Assembly: GCF_000380965.1 (NCBI RefSeq)
Contig: NZ_KB905555.1
Span: 9,338-73,337, forward strand
From: Paenibacillus ginsengihumi DSM 21568
Lineage (GTDB): Bacteria > Bacillota > Bacilli > Paenibacillales > NBRC-103111
DNA length: 64,000 nt
Direction: 5' to 3'
Shown here: in pieces, positions 61,324-64,000 of the stretch
How positions within the stretch are numbered: position 1 is the stretch's first letter
Layout: the number at the start of each line of letters is the position of its first letter
Translations under genes and position numbers: made by a program
Notes under the pieces: generated by a model
Told to the model about the DNA's origin: nothing
The model's database searches: none
What the model saw: only the letters and a program-made list of their open reading frames with translations

Positions 61324-62250
61324 CTACTTCTCCTTCGGTATATCGAACAGCTCGGGGACAGTGACAAGCTGAATATTTTGCCCCTGGAGCTGCTCGATGA
61401 TCCGCGGCAGCGCCTCGACGGTACCTGTCAAGTCCTCGCCTGCGCCGCCCCCGGCATGCTGCAAAATGACGCAGCCGGGGACGATATGGCCGAGCACGTT
61501 AGCCGCCACTTGGTCGCCGCTCAAGCCTTTCCAGTCCAGCGAATCGACGTTCCAGTTGATGATATAGTTTTTTTGGCTGGCGAGCCATAATATTTGCTGC
61601 TCGTTGACGTTGCCGTACGGCGGGCGGAACAGTCTCGGCGTATAGCCGATCATGTCGCCCAACAGCTTTTCTGTTCTCAAAATTTCGTCGCGAAAACGGG
61701 CATCGTCCATTTTAATCAGATTCGGGTGGCTGTAGGAATGAGTGCCGATCACATGTCCTTCGGCGATGATACGCTTTATCATGTCCGGATGAGCTTCCGC
61801 CCGGTTGCCTACGACGAAGAAGGTCGCATGGACCCCGTACTTTTTCAATACGTCGAGCACCATCGGCGTGAAGCGGTTATCGGGCACGTCGTCGAAGGTC
61901 AGTGCGGCCTGCCGCTTCCAGGAAGGGCCGCTGAACAGGAAGGTGCTGCGGTACTTCTGGTGCAAATCGGTAAGCGACAGCGGGACGTTCTTTCGCGTGG
62001 CGCTTTCGCTGCCGGAATGCAGCTGCGGCGTAGCCGCGTGCGCCTGCGGCCGGTTCGGCGCTGTCCCGCCAGCCGCCTGCGGCCGCGGCGCAGCAGCCAG
62101 GCCGGGCTGCTGCGCCGTTCGGCTTTGCTCCGGCGCCGGTTGGCTACTCCGGCTTGCGGTGCAAGCCGTCATCGTCAGGAGGGCGCAGAGGGCGAGTGTG
62201 AACATGCATTGGACGGGGCGCATCATGAATGATCGCAACCTCTCTTTCAT
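61324..62250 (-). CDS. Polysaccharide deacetylase lipoprotein (NodB/CE4)
   Basis: A 308-residue lipoprotein, lipobox MTAC near residue 30, then an Ala/Gln/Pro-rich linker to about 85. The NodB domain has motif 1 LTFDDVPD, motif 2 HSYSH (metal histidines), motif 3 RLFRPPYG and a C-terminal VILQHAGG. It would remove acetyl groups from surface N-acetylglucosamine polymers. ATG 62250 is given; ATG 62226, 12 bases after GAGAGG, is an equally likely start. It is convergent with the stalk-domain genes and only 17 bases from them. Confidence 0.9.
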   Translation of the reverse strand: MKERLRSFMMRPVQCMFTLALCALLTMTACTASRSSQPAPEQSRTAQQPGLAAAPRPQAAGGTAPNRPQAHAATPQLHSGSESATRKNVPLSLTDLHQKYRSTFLFSGPSWKRQAALTFDDVPDNRFTPMVLDVLKKYGVHATFFVVGNRAEAHPDMIKRIIAEGHVIGTHSYSHPNLIKMDDARFRDEILRTEKLLGDMIGYTPRLFRPPYGNVNEQQILWLASQKNYIINWNVDSLDWKGLSGDQVAANVLGHIVPGCVILQHAGGGAGEDLTGTVEALPRIIEQLQGQNIQLVTVPELFDIPKEK

Positions 62251-62388
62251 GCCATCTTTGTCTTAGCCTTCACATTCTTCCCGAAACGGGTCCTGCTTAT
62301 GAATGACCTGGCGCTGCAGGTGGTATTGCGCCGGAAAAACATGTTATAGTGAAAGTACAATTTTCGTCAGATAAGGAGCATCGGACGC

Positions 62389-63117
62389 ATGATCATCGTT
62401 CGCAATCTGAGCAAAACGTACCCGCCCGGTCACCAGGTGCTGCAGCGGGTCAGCTTTCAGGCCGACGAAGGGGAGCTGATCGCCTTGGTCGGCGCCAGCG
62501 GCAGCGGCAAATCGACCTTTTTTCGCTGCCTGATGCTGAAGGAGAAGTGGGATGAGGGGCAGTACATATACGAGGGCAAGGATATTACGCAAGCGAGCCT
62601 GCTCGAGAAGCTGAAGCTGCGCAACGAATGGATGCTGCTCGAGGAGAAGCCGACGCTCAATCCGCGCAAGAGCGCAGTCAAAAACGTGCTCAGCGCGCTG
62701 CTGTTCAAGAAATCGTGGTGGCGCTTTCTTACGAATACGGTTTCCGAGGACGACCATATGGAGGCGATGGACTGGCTGGACCGGGTCGGCCTGCTGGATA
62801 AGGCGCACGAGCCCGTCGAGAAGCTGAGCGGCGGGGAGCAGCAGCGGGTGGCGGTATGCCGGGCTTTGATCAAGGGGGCCAAGGTGATCTTCGCCGACGA
62901 GCCGGTGTCCGGTCTCGATCCGGACTCTGCGGCCAAAGTGATCGAGGACCTGAAGACGCTCTGCGTGAAAAACAAAGTCGTCGTCTTCGTCATCCTGCAT
63001 CAATTGGAGCTGGCGGAAAAGTACGCTTCCCGCATATGGGGCTTGTCCGGCGGCAAGCTGGTCGTGGATATCGCCGGAAGGCGGCTGACGCAGCGGGAGA
63101 AGGATCTCATTTTTTAA
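62389..63117 (+). CDS. PhnC-like ABC transporter ATP-binding protein (orphan)
   Basis: A 242-residue ATPase. Walker A GASGSGKSTFF (about 37-47), signature LSGGEQQRVAVCRALI and Walker B VIFADEPVSGLDP are intact, and the switch His is in VVFVILHQLELAEKY. The overall layout, including a long LFKKSWWRFLTNTVSEDDH insert, is PhnC-like. The Q-loop position that normally holds Gln (MVFQ) reads MLLEE here. No binding protein or permease is adjacent. GATAAGGAGCATCGG precedes the ATG. Confidence 0.85.
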   Translation: MIIVRNLSKTYPPGHQVLQRVSFQADEGELIALVGASGSGKSTFFRCLMLKEKWDEGQYIYEGKDITQASLLEKLKLRNEWMLLEEKPTLNPRKSAVKNVLSALLFKKSWWRFLTNTVSEDDHMEAMDWLDRVGLLDKAHEPVEKLSGGEQQRVAVCRALIKGAKVIFADEPVSGLDPDSAAKVIEDLKTLCVKNKVVVFVILHQLELAEKYASRIWGLSGGKLVVDIAGRRLTQREKDLIF

Positions 63118-63119
63118 AA

Positions 63120-63281
63120 CTCCGGGCGCTCGGTGTTCCGGAATGGGCCTGCATCGTCATGGCGAACTCCCGCCGCGGACCGTGGGAAATGTCCCGCAAT
63201 ACAAACAACGCCCTCCCGACTTCCTATTGGGAAGCGAAAGGGCTGAAAAGTTTGCTTTCTCGTTATCCGGAGCTTTGCTAA
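63120..63281 (+). pseudogene. Group II intron reverse transcriptase, C-terminal fragment
   Basis: About 53 residues in one frame: LRALGVPEWACIVMANSRRG then PWEMSRNTNNALPTSYWEAKGL and KSLLSRYPELC before a stop. This is the C-terminus of intron-encoded LtrA-type proteins, with a small deletion. The rest of the reverse transcriptase is absent: the fragment starts three bases after the ABC gene's stop codon, so a large deletion joined the intron tail to that gene. Confidence 0.8.
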
Positions 63282-63285
63282 CCTT

Positions 63286-63345
63286 TTGGAACCGCCGTCT
63301 GCGAAACCCGCATGTACGGTACTGCGAGAGAACGCGGGCTAGCCG
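63286..63345 (+). mobile_element. Group II intron 3' end, domains V/VI remnant
   Basis: GGAACCGCCGTCTGCGAAACCCGCATGTACGG resembles domain V. It is followed by a GAGAGAACGCGGGCTAGCCG stretch resembling domain VI. It immediately follows the intron protein fragment, as in intact bacterial group II introns. The first triad of domain V appears as AAC rather than AGC, so the element is probably inactive. The 5' part of the intron is missing. Confidence 0.7.
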
Positions 63346-64000
63346 CCCCCTCTTACTCGATCGGCGATATGCTCCGCGATTTTGGTGCCGTGGTGGCGTC
63401 CGGTCTCGATGAAAATCTCGTTCGCATTCGTCCCCGAGGCGGCCACGCCGGCGATATACAGGCCCGGAACGGTCGTCTCCATCGTATCCGGATCGAACAG
63501 CGGGGTGCCTGTTGCTTCATCCAGCTTCGCTCCTGCGCTGACGAGCAGGCTGCGGTCCGGACGAAATCCGGTGAGCGCCAGCACAAAATCGTTCTCCAGC
63601 TCGGTCTCCGTGCCGTCCGCATCGATCGCGATCGAATGCTCGCCGATGCGAATGACGCGGGAGCGGAACATCATGCGAATGTAGCCTTTGGCGACCATGC
63701 TTTCGAAGATCGGGCGCACCCACGGCTTAATGGTGGGCGAATACTGCTCGCCCCGGTACACGACGGTGATGTCCGCGCCGGCCTTGAAGAGATCCATCGC
63801 GGCGTCGATCGCCGAGTTGCTTCCCCCGATGATGGCCACCTTCGTTCCCGCATACGGGTGCGCCTCGCGATAATAATGCGATACCTTCGGCATCTCCTCT
63901 CCGGGAATACCGAGCATATTGGGATGGTCGAAATAGCCGGTGGCGACGACGACGCGGCGGGCGCACACCGTCTCGCGCCGCTCGAAGCGGTCGACAACGT
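63339..64000 (-). CDS. ypdA: Bacillithiol-disulfide reductase YpdA (partial)
   Basis: The C-terminal about 220 residues of a flavin-dependent pyridine nucleotide-disulfide-like reductase; the N-terminus lies beyond the window end. VVVATGYFDHPNMLGIPGE, KVAIIGGSNSAIDAAMDLFKAGADITVVYRG (the NADPH Rossmann fold), VLALTGFRPD and PGLYIAGVAASGTNANEIFIETGRHHG are the YpdA family signatures. It reduces oxidised bacillithiol. The last residues RGGG and the stop codon lie in sequence shared with the group II intron 3' end, so the natural C-terminus is probably changed. Confidence 0.88.
   Translation of the reverse strand, partial: VVDRFERRETVCARRVVVATGYFDHPNMLGIPGEEMPKVSHYYREAHPYAGTKVAIIGGSNSAIDAAMDLFKAGADITVVYRGEQYSPTIKPWVRPIFESMVAKGYIRMMFRSRVIRIGEHSIAIDADGTETELENDFVLALTGFRPDRSLLVSAGAKLDEATGTPLFDPDTMETTVPGLYIAGVAASGTNANEIFIETGRHHGTKIAEHIADRVRGGG

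Overview
The window looks like chromosome from a fairly GC-rich member of the Paenibacillaceae (Paenibacillus or Cohnella type). Grounds for this are YesM/YesN two-component pairs beside Lpl-type sugar transporters, AraC/solute-binding-protein pairs, a HelD-type helicase, a Spo0E-like sporulation phosphatase, copper-amine-oxidase-N stalk proteins, YezD, a YpdA bacillithiol-disulfide reductase and Bacillus-style AGGAGG ribosome binding sites. Assignment is from gene content only. No rRNA, tRNA, CRISPR array or intact transposase was seen.

Layout. 0-3.4 kb: a small DUF2663-like membrane protein, a divergent PRPP synthetase, and 1.2 kb of repeats. 3.4-13.2 kb: an orphan sugar-binding lipoprotein divergent from an AraC regulator, a methyltransferase, a nitrilase and a GNAT that together equal one YhcX-type fusion protein, a Cu/Zn superoxide dismutase, a DUF3900-like protein, LarE and a D-2-hydroxyacid dehydrogenase. 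13.2-15.4 kb: HelD. 15.6-22.9 kb: a complete YesN/YesM plus binding protein and two permeases (sugar uptake without its own ATPase). 23-29.7 kb: a PtsI gene remnant, MerR/TipA regulator, P-loop kinase-like protein, LacI regulator, topoisomerase III and a DUF4395 membrane protein. 29.7-38.6 kb: repeat-rich DNA, a second AraC/binding-protein pair paralogous to the first, hemolysin III, a YkgJ-like cysteine cluster protein, oligoendopeptidase F, a DJ-1/PfpI protein and a 49-residue protein. 38.6-44.9 kb: a VOC protein, a TIM-barrel-like protein, a zinc module (palindromic Zur-type box, CobW GTPase, Fur/Zur regulator), then a sulfotransferase and a glycosyltransferase.

45.1-55.5 kb is a sulfur-acquisition island: cysP-cysT-cysW-cysA for sulfate, an alpha/beta hydrolase, YezD, then ssuE-ssuA-ssuD-ssuC-ssuB for alkanesulfonates, ending in an unknown 100-residue protein. 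55.9-57.4 kb carries four very small genes, one of them Spo0E-like. 57.7-62.3 kb carries two tandem paralogous 589-residue secreted stalk-domain proteins and a polysaccharide deacetylase lipoprotein. The window closes with an orphan PhnC-like ATPase, the 3' tail of a group II intron, and ypdA, whose last codons run into that intron tail.

The intergenic DNA is unusual. Three dispersed repeat families recur (A at about 2.9, 29.9 and 57.5 kb; B at about 2.4, 30.5, 35.1 and 45.0 kb; C at about 29.8, 38.1, 38.5, 44.9 and 52.2 kb). They often abut each other, and are interspersed with local tandem repeats of 37, 41, 86 and 133 bp periods.
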